Positions 47,126 through 58,027 of a stretch of DNA of 64,000 bases are shown piece by piece (the stretch's first letter is position 1; every line of letters starts with the position of its first letter). Location of the stretch: the NCBI GenBank assembly GCA_019119815.1, contig DWWH01000022.1, positions 62,001 to 126,000 on the forward strand, in the 5' to 3' direction. The notes under the pieces are model-generated. The model was not told where the DNA came from, searched no databases, and saw only the letters and a program-made list of their open reading frames with translations. This DNA comes from Candidatus Eisenbergiella intestinipullorum. GTDB lineage: Bacteria > Bacillota > Clostridia > Lachnospirales > Lachnospiraceae. The position numbers and the translations under genes are program-made.

Positions 47126-50122
47126 ATGAAAGACCCGCGCCGGCTTTGTCCGGGATGCATGAACGAATGGGCAAAGCCTGACCAGCCCTGCCCGGTATGC
47201 GGCTTTATCCGGAACAAATACGAGAGGGCGGCCAGATGGCTCCCTCTCTATACTGTGTTGGAGCGCAAGATCATGATCGGGAAGGTCATCGGAGAGGGCG
47301 GCTTCGGCATCACCTATATGGGCTGGGACCTGAACCTGGAGGTACGGGTGGCGGTCAAGGAATATTTCCCCATGGGCCTTGCTACCCGCGAAACCGGACA
47401 GGGGAGAAGCTGTGCCATATCCGCCCTTCCCGGCGCGCGCCGGGACAACTATCGCCAGGGACTGGAAAAATTCATGGCGGAGGCGCAGAACCTGTCGAAA
47501 TTTTACAATCTGAACGGCATCGTGTCGGTGCGGGATTTCTTCTTTGCCAATGAAACGGCCTATATGGTCATGGAGTATGTGGATGGAGTGACGCTGGGCG
47601 CGTACCTGAAAAACCACGGCGGAAGGCTTTCGGAGCAGGAGGTGCTCACGCTTCTGCATCCGGTCATGGATTCCCTGAAAACGGTTCATGCTGCGGGGAT
47701 CATCCACCGGGACATCAGCCCGGACAACATCATGATGACGAAGGACGGCCGCATGAAGCTGATCGACTTCGGTGCGGCACGCTTCGCGGGCGGGAATAAT
47801 GAGCGCAGCCTGACCATCATTTTAAAGCATGGCTACGCTCCGGCGGAGCAGTATCAGAGCAGGGGAAATCAGGGGCCGTGGACGGATGTGTACGCCATCT
47901 GCGCCACCATGTACCGGATGATTACAGGCGAGGTGCCGCCCGGCGCCATGGACCGGCTGCATGAGGATACGCTGAAGGAATTTAAGGAGCTGGGCTGTAA
48001 GGTTTCCACGAAGACCGCCTACGCCCTTTTGGATAAGGGAATGGCAATCCGGGTGCAGGACCGCTATCAGAGCATGGACGAACTGATGGAGGGACTTTAT
48101 GGAGCGGATCATGGAAGGATCCGACGGAAGAAAAAGCTTACGGAAAAGCAGAAGCGGCTCTATATCGGCGTGGGAGCGGCGGCCGGAGGGCTTTGCGCTG
48201 TTTTGCTCTTCTGGGGAATTCTGCAGGCGGCCCTGCCGGGCGGAGGACAGCTTCCGGCAGCGGGAACGGCCGTAGCAGGAGTGGACGGCGCGGAGACGGC
48301 AGCCGGTACTGCCGGAATGGAACCGGATGGAGCCGGGAAGACCGGAAGTGCGGGCGCACAGACCGGAGGCATGGCAGCGTCCGGCCAGCCATCTGTGGAC
48401 TGGAAGGAGCTGGAACAGCTTTCCGCTGAGGAGCTTTCCGAAAAACAGGCGCAGGCGAAGGCGGCAGCGGATGGATTTGCCGCAGCGGGCTGGCATCTGC
48501 TCTCCCGGAAGGAGGACGGAACCGTCACGGGCGGCGGTACCAATCATTCCGGCGAGCTGGAGGTGGGAAACTGGCAGGATATCGCGTCCCTTTCCACCGG
48601 GCCGAACCATACGGTGGGCGTGAAAACGGACGGTACCGCCGTGGCGACAGGAGATACCTCGGATGGAAAATGCGCGGTGGACATCTGGAAAAATATCGTT
48701 CAGGCATCCGCAGGCGGAACCATGACTCTGGGGCTGCATGAGGACGGGACCGTGACGGCTGCTGGAAGCAATGCCATGGGACAGTGCGACGTGAGGGGCT
48801 GGAGTGGAGTCGTTCAGACGGCGGCCGGGGCAAGTCATTCGCTGGGACTTTGTGAAGACGGGACCGTTCTGGCAGCTGGAAACGACAGCGCCGGACAGTG
48901 CGGCGGCGTGCGGGGCTGGACAGGGATCGTCCGCCTGGCCGCGCGCGGAAATGTCAGCGCGGGACTTAAGGAGGACGGAACCGTGGTTCTGTGCGGTGAG
49001 GCGGATGCCATGCAGGAGGCTCTGTCCTGGAAGGGCGTGGCGGATATCGCTTTGGGAGACGGCTATATCGCGGGCCTTCTGGCAAACGGCCAGGTGGTGA
49101 CGGCAGGAGACACCTCTTGCCTGGGAGCGGGAACGGCGGGCTGGAGCGACATCGCGGCGGTTGCGGCAGGAGAAGGCGCGCTTTTCGGTCTGCGGGCTGA
49201 CGGTTCCATCGTGCGCACCACCTCTACCTGCGGCACCGTATCCAGAGAGAATTTTACGGATCTGAAAAAGGTGGTTTCCGGCGGCGGATGGCTGCTGGGA
49301 CTTCGTGAGGACGGAACCGTGATCTCCTGGGGCGTTTCCGGCGGCCTTTCCGGGCAGACCGACGTTGCGGACTGGACGGACATTGCGGACATAGCGGCCT
49401 GTGATCAGGCTGCCATCGGTGTGAAAACGGACGGTACCGTGCTGGTGGCGGGCGGCGGTCCGGACAGCGGCGCAGCCGGAAATGCGCAGGCTGACAGGGA
49501 TGTAAACGCGGAGGATGGCAGCTCCGGAAGCGTGCAGACCGGAGCAGAAGAAGACTGGCTGGAGGAGATTGCCTCCTGGACGGGAATTACGCAGGCAGCG
49601 ATCACGGACGGCATTGCGGTCGGCCTGAAAGAAGATGGGACCGTGATGAGCGCTGCGGCTGACGGAACTGTCGTTTCCGGAACAACTGCAGGTTTTTCGG
49701 AGTGGACGCAGATTGGTTCCATTGCGGCGGGCAATGGTGAGATCGTCGGCGTAAGGTCTGACGGAACCGTTCTTTCAAACAGGCGCACCCTTTCTGTCTC
49801 CGGCGCGCAGTCGGCTGCGGTGGGGGGAGACTATGTCGCCACCGTACTTTCAGACGGGACAGTGGATGTCTCCGGCATCTCAGGAGGAGCGGCCAACGTA
49901 TACAGCTGGAAGGACATCGTCCAGACGGCGGCAGGAGCGGAGCACACCGTGGGTTTAAAGAGCGATGGAACGGTAGTTGCGGCCGGAGCTAACGAAAACG
50001 GCCAGTGTGAGATTGGAAGCTGGACGGATGTGGCGTACATTGCGGCCGGGGATTACTACACCATCGGCGTGAAAAACGACGGCAGCCTGCTCATCGCGGG
50101 AAAGCTGCCCGGCGAGTTCTGA
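47126..50122 (+). CDS. Receptor Ser/Thr kinase with RCC1-type propeller, A
   Basis: 998 residues. Zinc ribbon (CPGC ... CPVC, residues 8-26); kinase domain about 45-320 (GEGGFGITY, AVKEYFP, HRDISPDNIM near 195, DFGAAR); one membrane segment about 345-370; Ala/Gly-rich stalk; then about 14 RCC1-like strands, each with a [ED]DGTV core followed by GQC..W motifs, filling 440-998. Topology puts the propeller outside and kinase inside. It lacks the Ser/Gly insert seen in copies B-E. The ribosome site GGAGG comes from the hairpin repeat. The ligand is unknown; BLIP-II-like RCC1 folds bind proteins, so a protein or wall ligand is plausible. Confidence 0.9.
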   Translation: MKDPRRLCPGCMNEWAKPDQPCPVCGFIRNKYERAARWLPLYTVLERKIMIGKVIGEGGFGITYMGWDLNLEVRVAVKEYFPMGLATRETGQGRSCAISALPGARRDNYRQGLEKFMAEAQNLSKFYNLNGIVSVRDFFFANETAYMVMEYVDGVTLGAYLKNHGGRLSEQEVLTLLHPVMDSLKTVHAAGIIHRDISPDNIMMTKDGRMKLIDFGAARFAGGNNERSLTIILKHGYAPAEQYQSRGNQGPWTDVYAICATMYRMITGEVPPGAMDRLHEDTLKEFKELGCKVSTKTAYALLDKGMAIRVQDRYQSMDELMEGLYGADHGRIRRKKKLTEKQKRLYIGVGAAAGGLCAVLLFWGILQAALPGGGQLPAAGTAVAGVDGAETAAGTAGMEPDGAGKTGSAGAQTGGMAASGQPSVDWKELEQLSAEELSEKQAQAKAAADGFAAAGWHLLSRKEDGTVTGGGTNHSGELEVGNWQDIASLSTGPNHTVGVKTDGTAVATGDTSDGKCAVDIWKNIVQASAGGTMTLGLHEDGTVTAAGSNAMGQCDVRGWSGVVQTAAGASHSLGLCEDGTVLAAGNDSAGQCGGVRGWTGIVRLAARGNVSAGLKEDGTVVLCGEADAMQEALSWKGVADIALGDGYIAGLLANGQVVTAGDTSCLGAGTAGWSDIAAVAAGEGALFGLRADGSIVRTTSTCGTVSRENFTDLKKVVSGGGWLLGLREDGTVISWGVSGGLSGQTDVADWTDIADIAACDQAAIGVKTDGTVLVAGGGPDSGAAGNAQADRDVNAEDGSSGSVQTGAEEDWLEEIASWTGITQAAITDGIAVGLKEDGTVMSAAADGTVVSGTTAGFSEWTQIGSIAAGNGEIVGVRSDGTVLSNRRTLSVSGAQSAAVGGDYVATVLSDGTVDVSGISGGAANVYSWKDIVQTAAGAEHTVGLKSDGTVVAAGANENGQCEIGSWTDVAYIAAGDYYTIGVKNDGSLLIAGKLPGEF

Positions 50123-50213
50123 CTGAATGCAGAGTTCCCAAAGTGGTGTACGGTAAAAGATAAAATTTCCAATCTGTTCCAACCGGATCAGACATTTTGA
50201 CATGGAGGAAGTT

Positions 50214-51416
50214 ATGGGAGATATGTGGAGAAAAAAGAATCTGGCTGAAAAGATCCTGCTGATCGGTATAGCGGTGGATCTGATCGGATTTTTTGTAATC
50301 CCGTCTGCGGAGCTGTCCGCATCGGCGGAGCTTCTGTCGCGGCTGGCGTCCGCTTTCGGGGTGGATGAGATGCCAAAGCAGCTCACAAGATTCGCTTATC
50401 TGCGGATCGCCATGAAGGAGTCTGCTGCTTTAGCGCTTATTACCTTCGGGATTTTTCCTGTGCTGGATGTACTGTGTCTGTGGCTTGCAGCCAAAAAAGG
50501 CGGAAGAAAGCGATATATCGCTATGCTGCTGATCTATCTTCTGGTGGTCGCTCCCTGGAGCCGGGTGACAGTACAGATGGCTTTGGATACTACCGGCTAT
50601 GAAATGTGCGCCGGAAGCATGGGACTGGTATTCCTTCCGCTCCTTCTGGCGGCGCTTTCCCTGCTCTGTTTTCTGCTTTACGGAAAGCTTCATGTCAGGG
50701 CGGCGGACGGCGCGAAAGGGATCCATATGGATCAGGTAAAAAAAGGAGCCGCAGACGCGTTGGAATCCATCAAAAATCAGGACTGGGAAGGCCGCGCGGA
50801 AACGGCGAAGGCCGTAGCGTCCTATGCCGGAAAACGGGCAGCCGGCCTTGCGCAGAAGCTGGCGGAAGACGGAAAAGAGATCGTAAGGCAGGCGAAGGAG
50901 GAACAGGCGAGCGAAAAGCCGGCTGCCGGATCGCAGAGAGCTGAAAAACCGGCTGCCGTGGCACAGCCCGAAGATCGTCCGGTGAAGCTTCAGCAACATA
51001 CAGGAGGGCAGGCAATCCGTCCGGTTCAGAGACAGGAGTCGCCGCGGCAGGAGACGGCCAGTCCGGTTCAGAGGCAGGAAGCATCCCGCCAGACCGCAGC
51101 ACGTCCGCCGCAGACAGGTACGCTTACGGGACGGAAAGGAATGTATGCGGGCGCGCAGATCCCGCTTCCAAACGGAGAGAGGATTGTGATCGGAAGGGAT
51201 GCCTCCCGCTCCAGCATCGTGCTGGCGGACAAAACGGTGAGTGGAGCGCACTGTATCGTCTGCTATGATGCCGGAAGCGGAAAATATCAGGTGACGGACT
51301 GCTCGGAAAACGGTACAGTCCTGGAGAACGGTATGCGGCTTCCGAAGAACCGCACCGTAATGCTGGAGCCGGGACAGGTTCTGGTAATCGGACCGGAGCA
51401 GTTCCGGCTGGGATAA
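50214..51416 (+). CDS. Membrane FHA protein 2
   Basis: The 400-residue paralogue of the protein at 46.2 kb: about four hydrophobic segments (residues 15-165), a long charged linker with PVQRQE repeats and many Arg/Gln (about 180-295), and a C-terminal FHA domain (300-400; IGRDASRSSIVL, VSGAHC). The ATG at 50214 lies 5 nt after GGAGG; an ATG at 50202 overlaps that site. It sits between two receptor kinases and may be their common reader. Confidence 0.85.
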   Translation: MGDMWRKKNLAEKILLIGIAVDLIGFFVIPSAELSASAELLSRLASAFGVDEMPKQLTRFAYLRIAMKESAALALITFGIFPVLDVLCLWLAAKKGGRKRYIAMLLIYLLVVAPWSRVTVQMALDTTGYEMCAGSMGLVFLPLLLAALSLLCFLLYGKLHVRAADGAKGIHMDQVKKGAADALESIKNQDWEGRAETAKAVASYAGKRAAGLAQKLAEDGKEIVRQAKEEQASEKPAAGSQRAEKPAAVAQPEDRPVKLQQHTGGQAIRPVQRQESPRQETASPVQRQEASRQTAARPPQTGTLTGRKGMYAGAQIPLPNGERIVIGRDASRSSIVLADKTVSGAHCIVCYDAGSGKYQVTDCSENGTVLENGMRLPKNRTVMLEPGQVLVIGPEQFRLG

Positions 51417-51487
51417 ACGGCCCGGAAGCAAAACACGGCTTTTGCGGAAGCCGATCCGGACAGTTCAGATGAGGGAGGGAAAACGCC

Positions 51488-54400
51488 ATGGCAGAGACTG
51501 GATTGTGCCCCGGCTGTATGAGAGAGCTGGAAAGAATCGCAACGGAAACACCGGAACAGAAAACGGGCGGGCAGAAGATGTCCGCTCCGGGAAGACACAG
51601 CCAAAAGGGACAGCAGGCAGATACGGCCCGCTGTCCCTACTGCGGTTTCTGCCCTTCGGAATATCAGCAGAATTCACGCTGCCTGCCGCCCGATACCATC
51701 CTCGCGGGAAAATATCTGGTGGGAAAGGTCCTGGGAGAGGGCGGATTCGGCATCACCTACATAGGCTTTGACCTGAACATGAAAACCCGTGTGGCCATCA
51801 AGGAGTATTTCCCGGTGGAGCTGGTGACAAGGGATACCACACGCCGGAGCGCGGGCGGAGGCGGCACGGCTTTCGGAGGTTCTGGCTCGGGTAGCGCTGC
51901 GCCAAGCGCATCTGCATCCGGCGGCAGCGGCGCGTTTGCGAGCGGCGTTTCCTCTTCCGGCGGCGGGAGTGACCGGGTCATTTCCTTAAGCGGTGAAAAG
52001 AGCAAAACCTATCAGCAGGGGCTGAAAAAATATGTGGATGAAGCCCGCAATGTATCCCAGTTCGCGGACATCCCCGGCATCGTATCGGTCAAGGATTTCT
52101 TTTATGAAAACAATACCGCCTATATCGTAATGGAGTACATAGAAGGGATCAGCCTGAAGGAGTATCTGAAGCGGAAGGGCGGGAAGGTATCGGAGGAAGA
52201 AGCGCTTGCCATCCTTCGCCCGGTGCTGGAAGCGCTGGAAAAAGTACATGCGGCGGGAATCGTGCACCGGGATATCAGTCCGGACAATATCATGCTGACT
52301 TTTACCGAAGAAGGGAAAACGGGAGCAGGGCAGTCTGACGTTTCCGCAGTTTACGGGAATATCAGCACAGTAAAGCTCATCGACTTCGGCGCGGCCCGCA
52401 TGACGTCGAAAAACGACCAGAAGTCCCTGACCATCATCCTGAAACACGGCTACGCCCCGGAGGAGCAGTACCGTTCCCACGGGGAACAGGGCCCGTGGAC
52501 GGATGTGTACGCCCTCTGCGCGGTGCTCTATAGGATGCTCACCGGGAAAGTGCCTGAACCTGCCATGGATCGACTTTTCTCTGATGGATTAAAGCGTCCG
52601 GAGGAACTGGGAGTGAAGGTCAGCCCTGCGGTGGCCGAAGCTATTATGTGGGGGCTGGCGGTGAAGAAGGAAGACCGTATTCAGAGCGTGCGGGAATTGA
52701 TGGACGCGCTGTATCAGGGGAAATCGGTTGGAAAAGCAGGGAAGAAATGGCTCAGGTACAGTGTTTTTGCCGCTGCGGCAGCAGGCGTTCTTTTGTTGGG
52801 TGTGATCATGGTACAGGTGGCAAACAGGCCGCAGGAGATGGAAGCCGTCCGGCAGACGGAAGAGACGGCGGAAATGGCAGAGGGAGCGGAAGAGACTGGG
52901 AGCGCAGGGGCAGCGGAACAGGCGGAAACCAATGCAGGAGAAGCTTCCGAAGCCGCAGGTAGGGAGGAAACGGTTCTCCCGCCCACGGAGGAATATCTGG
53001 TTCTTGAAGAAAAAGAAGAACTGGGGGAGCAGATCGTTTTTCCGAGCGCGCAGACAGCGATCAGTTGCGTAAGGCAGGCGCATACGCTGTTTCGTATGCC
53101 GGATGGACATGTGAAAGCGCTGGGTAGCAATAGGTACGGGCAGTGCATGGTAGAAAACTGGGAGCATGTGGCGGCAGTGTCCGCAAGCTCGACTCATTCC
53201 CTGGGGCTTCGGTCGGATGGAAAAGTATACGCGGTGGGAGAGAACAGCTACGGACAGTGCGATACGGGAGGCTGGCATGATATCGTCGCGATAGCTGCCG
53301 GGGAATCGGCAAGCTTTGGACTTCGTGCCGATGGGACTGTGGAAGCCTGCGGCAATGTGAAATTTTTTATGGATGAAATTTCCACATGGAAAAATATCAG
53401 GGCGATCGCCACAGCGCCAAACAGGTCGGGCGTCATCGGTCTGGATGAAAATGGAAACTGTCATTTTGCAGGCTTCTGGAACGACCTGCCGCAGATAACC
53501 GGATGGGAAGATGTGGAATGGATCAGTTGCGGCGCGCTGCAGGGACTTGCTCTGATCGGGATACGGGAAAATGGCAGCCTGGTACGCGCTCAGTTGGAGG
53601 AAGACAGCTTTGGCCATTTCACAGGGGTGGAAAACTGGACAGAGGTGAAGCAGTTCAGCGCGAATACACCGGCACTGGGGGTCGGACAGGACGGTACGGC
53701 GATGTTTCTGGAAAGCGCAGATCCTGAATTGAAAGAAACGCTCAGAACCTGGACGGATCTGGAGGCTCTCACCTCCGCGTATATTTTTGATGAGCTTCTG
53801 GTATTTGGATTGCAGGAGGACGGCACGATCCTTGAATACAGGGAAAACAACGGAAATTCCGAACCGGCCGAAATGACGGATCTCAAATGGATCCAGGTTG
53901 TGTCAGAGGGACAGGAGGATTGTCTTGTTACGGTAAATGAGGAAGGAAAGCTGCTGACCTATGGCATATCTATTCCGAGCTTTTACACCGAGATAGAAAG
54001 CAGGGGAGCCGCTTCTCTGATAGGCGCAGGCGGACTTACACGGGACGGCTATCTGTATGAGGACGGAACTTTTCATGGCTGGGATCGCGCAAATGGCGCG
54101 TATACCTGGTGGACGGAAGACAATATCCTTCAGGCGGCGGAGCTCTGGGGCGGTGCGGCCAATGATGTATGGTCAGAGGCATTTGCCCTTCTTACAAGGG
54201 ACGGGCGCGTGGAGATCAGAGAGACGCATGATGCCGTAGACGGGGTGGAGCTTTGGTCGGAATCGGAGATCAGGCAGGCGTCGCAGGCGGAAGCATGGAC
54301 CGACGTGATACAGATCCTGGGGATAGACGGCAAGATATACGGGCTTCACAGGGACGGAACCGTTTCCACCACGGTGGAGGAAAACAGGGAAAGCCTGCAG

Positions 54401-54754
54401 GATGTCTTAAATGTGGAAAAAATAGCGGGGTACATCGGAGGGCAGCATGGCCTGGAGGATGTGCTGGCCTTAAAAAAGGACGGGACGGTAGAGCTGATCG
54501 TTGCGGGAGAACGGGCGGTGGAAATGGGGCGTACGCAGGTACAAAGCTGGACAGGGATTGAGGACATCGCCGTGGGCGAAAGCCATGTGGCGGGCCTCCT
54601 TTCGGACGGCACAGTGATCGCCGCAGGCAGCAACCACGCGGGCCAGTGCGACGTGGAGAACTGGGGAAACATCATTTATCTGACGGCAGGTCGCAACTGT
54701 ACGATTGGCATCACCGCCGACGGCGAACTGAAAATGGCTGGTTCTCTATATTGA
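51488..54754 (+). CDS. Receptor Ser/Thr kinase with RCC1-type propeller, B
   Basis: 1088 residues. An N-terminal split zinc ribbon (CPGC at 7-10, CPYCGFC near 50), kinase domain about 75-390 (GEGGFGITY, AIKEYFP, HRDISPDNIM near 260, DFGAAR), membrane segment about 422-444, acidic stalk, then RCC1-like repeats to a terminal AGSLY. Two inserts interrupt the kinase: 43 Ser/Gly-rich residues between the beta3 lysine and helix C, and a short variable loop between HRD and DFG. These inserts also occur, with different sequence, in copies C-E. GGGAGGG precedes the ATG. Confidence 0.9.
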   Translation: MAETGLCPGCMRELERIATETPEQKTGGQKMSAPGRHSQKGQQADTARCPYCGFCPSEYQQNSRCLPPDTILAGKYLVGKVLGEGGFGITYIGFDLNMKTRVAIKEYFPVELVTRDTTRRSAGGGGTAFGGSGSGSAAPSASASGGSGAFASGVSSSGGGSDRVISLSGEKSKTYQQGLKKYVDEARNVSQFADIPGIVSVKDFFYENNTAYIVMEYIEGISLKEYLKRKGGKVSEEEALAILRPVLEALEKVHAAGIVHRDISPDNIMLTFTEEGKTGAGQSDVSAVYGNISTVKLIDFGAARMTSKNDQKSLTIILKHGYAPEEQYRSHGEQGPWTDVYALCAVLYRMLTGKVPEPAMDRLFSDGLKRPEELGVKVSPAVAEAIMWGLAVKKEDRIQSVRELMDALYQGKSVGKAGKKWLRYSVFAAAAAGVLLLGVIMVQVANRPQEMEAVRQTEETAEMAEGAEETGSAGAAEQAETNAGEASEAAGREETVLPPTEEYLVLEEKEELGEQIVFPSAQTAISCVRQAHTLFRMPDGHVKALGSNRYGQCMVENWEHVAAVSASSTHSLGLRSDGKVYAVGENSYGQCDTGGWHDIVAIAAGESASFGLRADGTVEACGNVKFFMDEISTWKNIRAIATAPNRSGVIGLDENGNCHFAGFWNDLPQITGWEDVEWISCGALQGLALIGIRENGSLVRAQLEEDSFGHFTGVENWTEVKQFSANTPALGVGQDGTAMFLESADPELKETLRTWTDLEALTSAYIFDELLVFGLQEDGTILEYRENNGNSEPAEMTDLKWIQVVSEGQEDCLVTVNEEGKLLTYGISIPSFYTEIESRGAASLIGAGGLTRDGYLYEDGTFHGWDRANGAYTWWTEDNILQAAELWGGAANDVWSEAFALLTRDGRVEIRETHDAVDGVELWSESEIRQASQAEAWTDVIQILGIDGKIYGLHRDGTVSTTVEENRESLQDVLNVEKIAGYIGGQHGLEDVLALKKDGTVELIVAGERAVEMGRTQVQSWTGIEDIAVGESHVAGLLSDGTVIAAGSNHAGQCDVENWGNIIYLTAGRNCTIGITADGELKMAGSLY

Positions 54755-54909
54755 CAGAAAATATATAATTTTCGTAAGAAAAAACTGAAAAATATATTTA
54801 GGTAGTTTGTTTTATGAGATAATTTCTGCCGGAGCGTCACAGGACGCGTTTCCGGTGCACCCAGACTTCTGCAAAGCGAAGTCTTGCCGCGGTTTGGAAA
54901 GAGGACAGG
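54755..54909 (+). repeat. Gap with two intergenic hairpins
   Basis: The first 70 nt are very AT-rich; then come CCGGA-CGTC-ACAG-GACG-TCCGG (54829-54855) and AGACTTC/GAAGTCT (54863-54884). A TTGACA at 54751 has no -10 at fitting distance. The hairpins lack T-tracts. Confidence 0.45.
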
Positions 54910-54912
54910 ATG

Positions 54913-57900
54913 ATGGATCAAAATAAAATCTGGGAAAACTTTGGAATCAAAACAGACAAACAGAATCCCCGTGCCCTGGCGGTGAACACAGTCCTCGCCG
55001 GAAAGTATCTGGTTGGCCCGGTGCTGGGAGAAGGCGGCTTTGGGATTACCTATGTTGGATACGACCTGAACATGGAAATCAGGATCGCCATTAAGGAATA
55101 TTTTCCTGTAGAGCTGGTCACAAGGGATACCACCCGCCGGAGCTCGGGCGGAGGCGGTTCGGCATCCAACGGCTCTGTCCCTGGCAGTTCTGTACCAGGC
55201 GCATCTGTATACGGCGGCGACATACCGTCAGCGGGCGGCGTTTCTTCTTCCGGCGGCGGGAGCGACCGGGTCATTTCCTTAAGCGGCGAAAAGAGCAAGA
55301 CCTACCAGCAGGGGCTGAAAAAATATGTGGATGAGGCCAGAAATGTTTCTCAGTTCGCAGACATCCCCGGCATCGTATCGGTGAAGGATTTCTTTTATGA
55401 AAACGATACCGCCTATATCGTGATGGAGTACATAGAGGGGATCAGCCTGAAGGAGTATCTGAAGCAGAAAGGCGGAAAGCTCTCCGAGGAAGAATCTCTC
55501 GCCATCCTGCGCCCTGTGCTGGAAGCGCTGGAAAAGGTACACGCAGCGGGGATCGTGCACCGGGATATCAGCCCGGACAATATCATGCTGACCTTTGCGG
55601 AAGAAGGGAAAACGGGAGCAGGGCAATCAGGTGTTTCCGCCGTTTACGGGAATATCAGCGCAGTGAAGCTCATCGACTTCGGCGCGGCGCGGATGACTTC
55701 AAAGAACGACCAGAAGTCCCTGACCATTATCTTAAAACATGGCTATGCCCCGGAGGAGCAGTATCGTTCCCACGGGGAACAGGGGCCATGGACGGACGAG
55801 TACGCCCTCTGCGCGGTGCTATACAGGATGCTCACCGGAAAAGTCCCGGAGCCTGCCATGGACCGGCTTTTTTCTGATGGGTTAAAGAGTCCCGAAGAGC
55901 TGGGAGTTAAGGTCAGCCCTGCGGTGTCCGAAGCCATCATGCGTGGCCTGGCGGTGAAGAAGGAAGAGCGGATCCAGAGCGTGCGGGAATTGATGGATGC
56001 GTTGTATGCGGGGAAGAAGCTGAAAAAGAGCAGGGGGCGAAGAACAGGCGGAAAAAGCATCCGGGTATGTTGTGGTTGCATCCGCCGCCGCAGTCTGTGT
56101 CCTGGCAGTTACAGGGATTGGCTGGAAAATGCTGTCCGGCCGGGCAGTGGCGGACGGATCAGAAGCAATGGACACGTTGGGAACAGTCGGGCAGGCCGTT
56201 GGCGGAGAGGCAGCTTCAGCCATGGAAAAGGCAGATTTTTCAGAAACAGTGGTTGCAGAGGAAAAATCGGATCTTCCGGAAACGGTGTCCGGCGGCGTCG
56301 ATGCAGCGGAGGGGATGGAAGAAGTGGTGATTCACGGTTCAGAAGAGGAACTGGGAGAACAGATTGCTTTTTACAGGCCGCAGGACAGCATGAGTACCTG
56401 GTCTCATACGCTGATCTGCAAGTCGGACGGAACGGTGGAGGCCAGAGGGGACAATGGAGATGGTCAGTGCGAAGTGCAGGGCTGGACAAATATTGTTTCG
56501 GTAAAGGCAGGTAACGGACATTCGCTGGGGCTTCGTTCGGATGGAACGGTAGTGGCGGCAGGAGATAATTATTACGGTCAGTGTGATGTGACGCACTGGA
56601 CGGATGTGCTGCAGATCTGCGCAGGAGAAAATGAAAGCTACGGCGTGACGAAGGACGGAGAGGTGCTGATCGCCGGAACCACATATAAGGGCGAGGAAAT
56701 TTTACGGGAGATTGGAAGCTGGAGCGGGATAAAAAGTATTGCCGTCGGCCACGGCAATTATGGCATCGCCGGCCTGACTTATGACGGGACCGTATTGTTC
56801 GCGGGAATGGATGAAAAAATCGAGGGATGGGACGGGGTAGAGGAAATTTTCTTCCGCGGGCCCCTTCTGGTGGGACTGGAAGCGGATGGAACCGTACGGA
56901 CGGCGGATGGAGAAGCTTCCGGACAGGCTGAAAATATGGAGAATATAAAACAGGTCGGCGATTTTTCACGCCTGGACCGGTCTCCGGCTCAGATCATGGG
57001 AGCGGCTTTGGACGGGAGCGTGGCCGGAGCGGCGGAGATCGAAAATGCTGATGCCAGAAAGGAGCTTCTGTCCTGGTCCGGCATGAGAGCCGTAGACTGC
57101 ATTGACGAAACGTTTTACATTGGCCTGAAAGATGACGATACCATTCTGGAATATTATGCGAATCTGGGAAACGCTTCTCCGGAGGATTTTCAGAATCTGG
57201 AATGGGCGCAGCCGGTCGGCCTTTCGTATTCTTCCGCAATGGGGATTCTGGCTCAGACAAAAGACGGAAGGAATCTTTACTTTGGAAATCAGCCTTCCCT
57301 TTTGAACGGGATGGAAAAGCTTGGAACACAAAAAATCAAAAGCGCCTTTACGTTTCTGAACGGTCTGGTTTTTCTGACAGAGGACGGGACACTTGTTTCC
57401 GATACCGGATGGGAGCCGGAAACCATGTCAGGAGTGGAGCAGATCGTTCAGGTGCAGGAAAATCTGGCGGTGCTTTTGGAAGACGGGAGCGTCCGGCTGT
57501 ATGAGCAGGTGGAGGCGGATGTGGCGGATTTTCTTCCGGAAGAAAAGGAATATGTGGAATCCTGGAAGGACATCGTCCAGATATGCGGCGGCACGGACTG
57601 GATCTGCGGACTGAAAAAGGACGGGACGGTCTTTTTTTCCAACGGCACGGAAACGGAAGAAAACGACATACAGGCTGTCTGCGGGAATGATGCGGATTGC
57701 CTGGGCATCCGGTCGGACGGGACGATAGCCGTCCTTCAGTGGGCGCTGCGGGATGAATCAGGAAACCGGCTGGTGGATGGTTGGACGGACATGACGCAGC
57801 TTGCCATGGGCAACGGCCATACGGTGGGGCTGCGGTCTGATGGAACCGTGGTCGCCGCCGGAAACAACCACTGCGGACAGTGCAACGTGGAGGAATGGAA

Positions 57901-57988
57901 GGACGTCGTCTATATAGATGCGAAGGGACAGTGTACGATCGGAATTACCAGGGACGGCAGGCTGCTGTTTGCCGGATCCCTTTACTGA
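54913..57988 (+). pseudogene. Receptor Ser/Thr kinase with RCC1-type propeller, C, frameshifted
   Basis: Kinase half (GEGGFGITY, AIKEYFP, HRDISPDNIM near 216, DFGAAR) runs in one frame to about 56067. The membrane segment and propeller continue in the +1 frame to a terminal AGSLY. One extra T at about 56068 explains it: removing it gives a smooth join into a Val/Ala membrane segment as in the sisters. The conserved DVYAL motif after the activation loop reads DEYAL here, placing a charge in the kinase core. Together these suggest a decaying copy. The start is the second of two adjacent ATGs, by comparison with copy D. There is no zinc ribbon. Sequencing error is possible. Confidence 0.85.
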
Positions 57989-58027
57989 TATAGACGGGAA
58001 AAAGACTGACAGGAAAAGGAGATTAAC

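Noticed and set aside
54751..54780. Promoter with perfect TTGACA before receptor kinase C
   Set aside because: The only TATAAT is 7 nt away and nothing fits at 16-18 nt.
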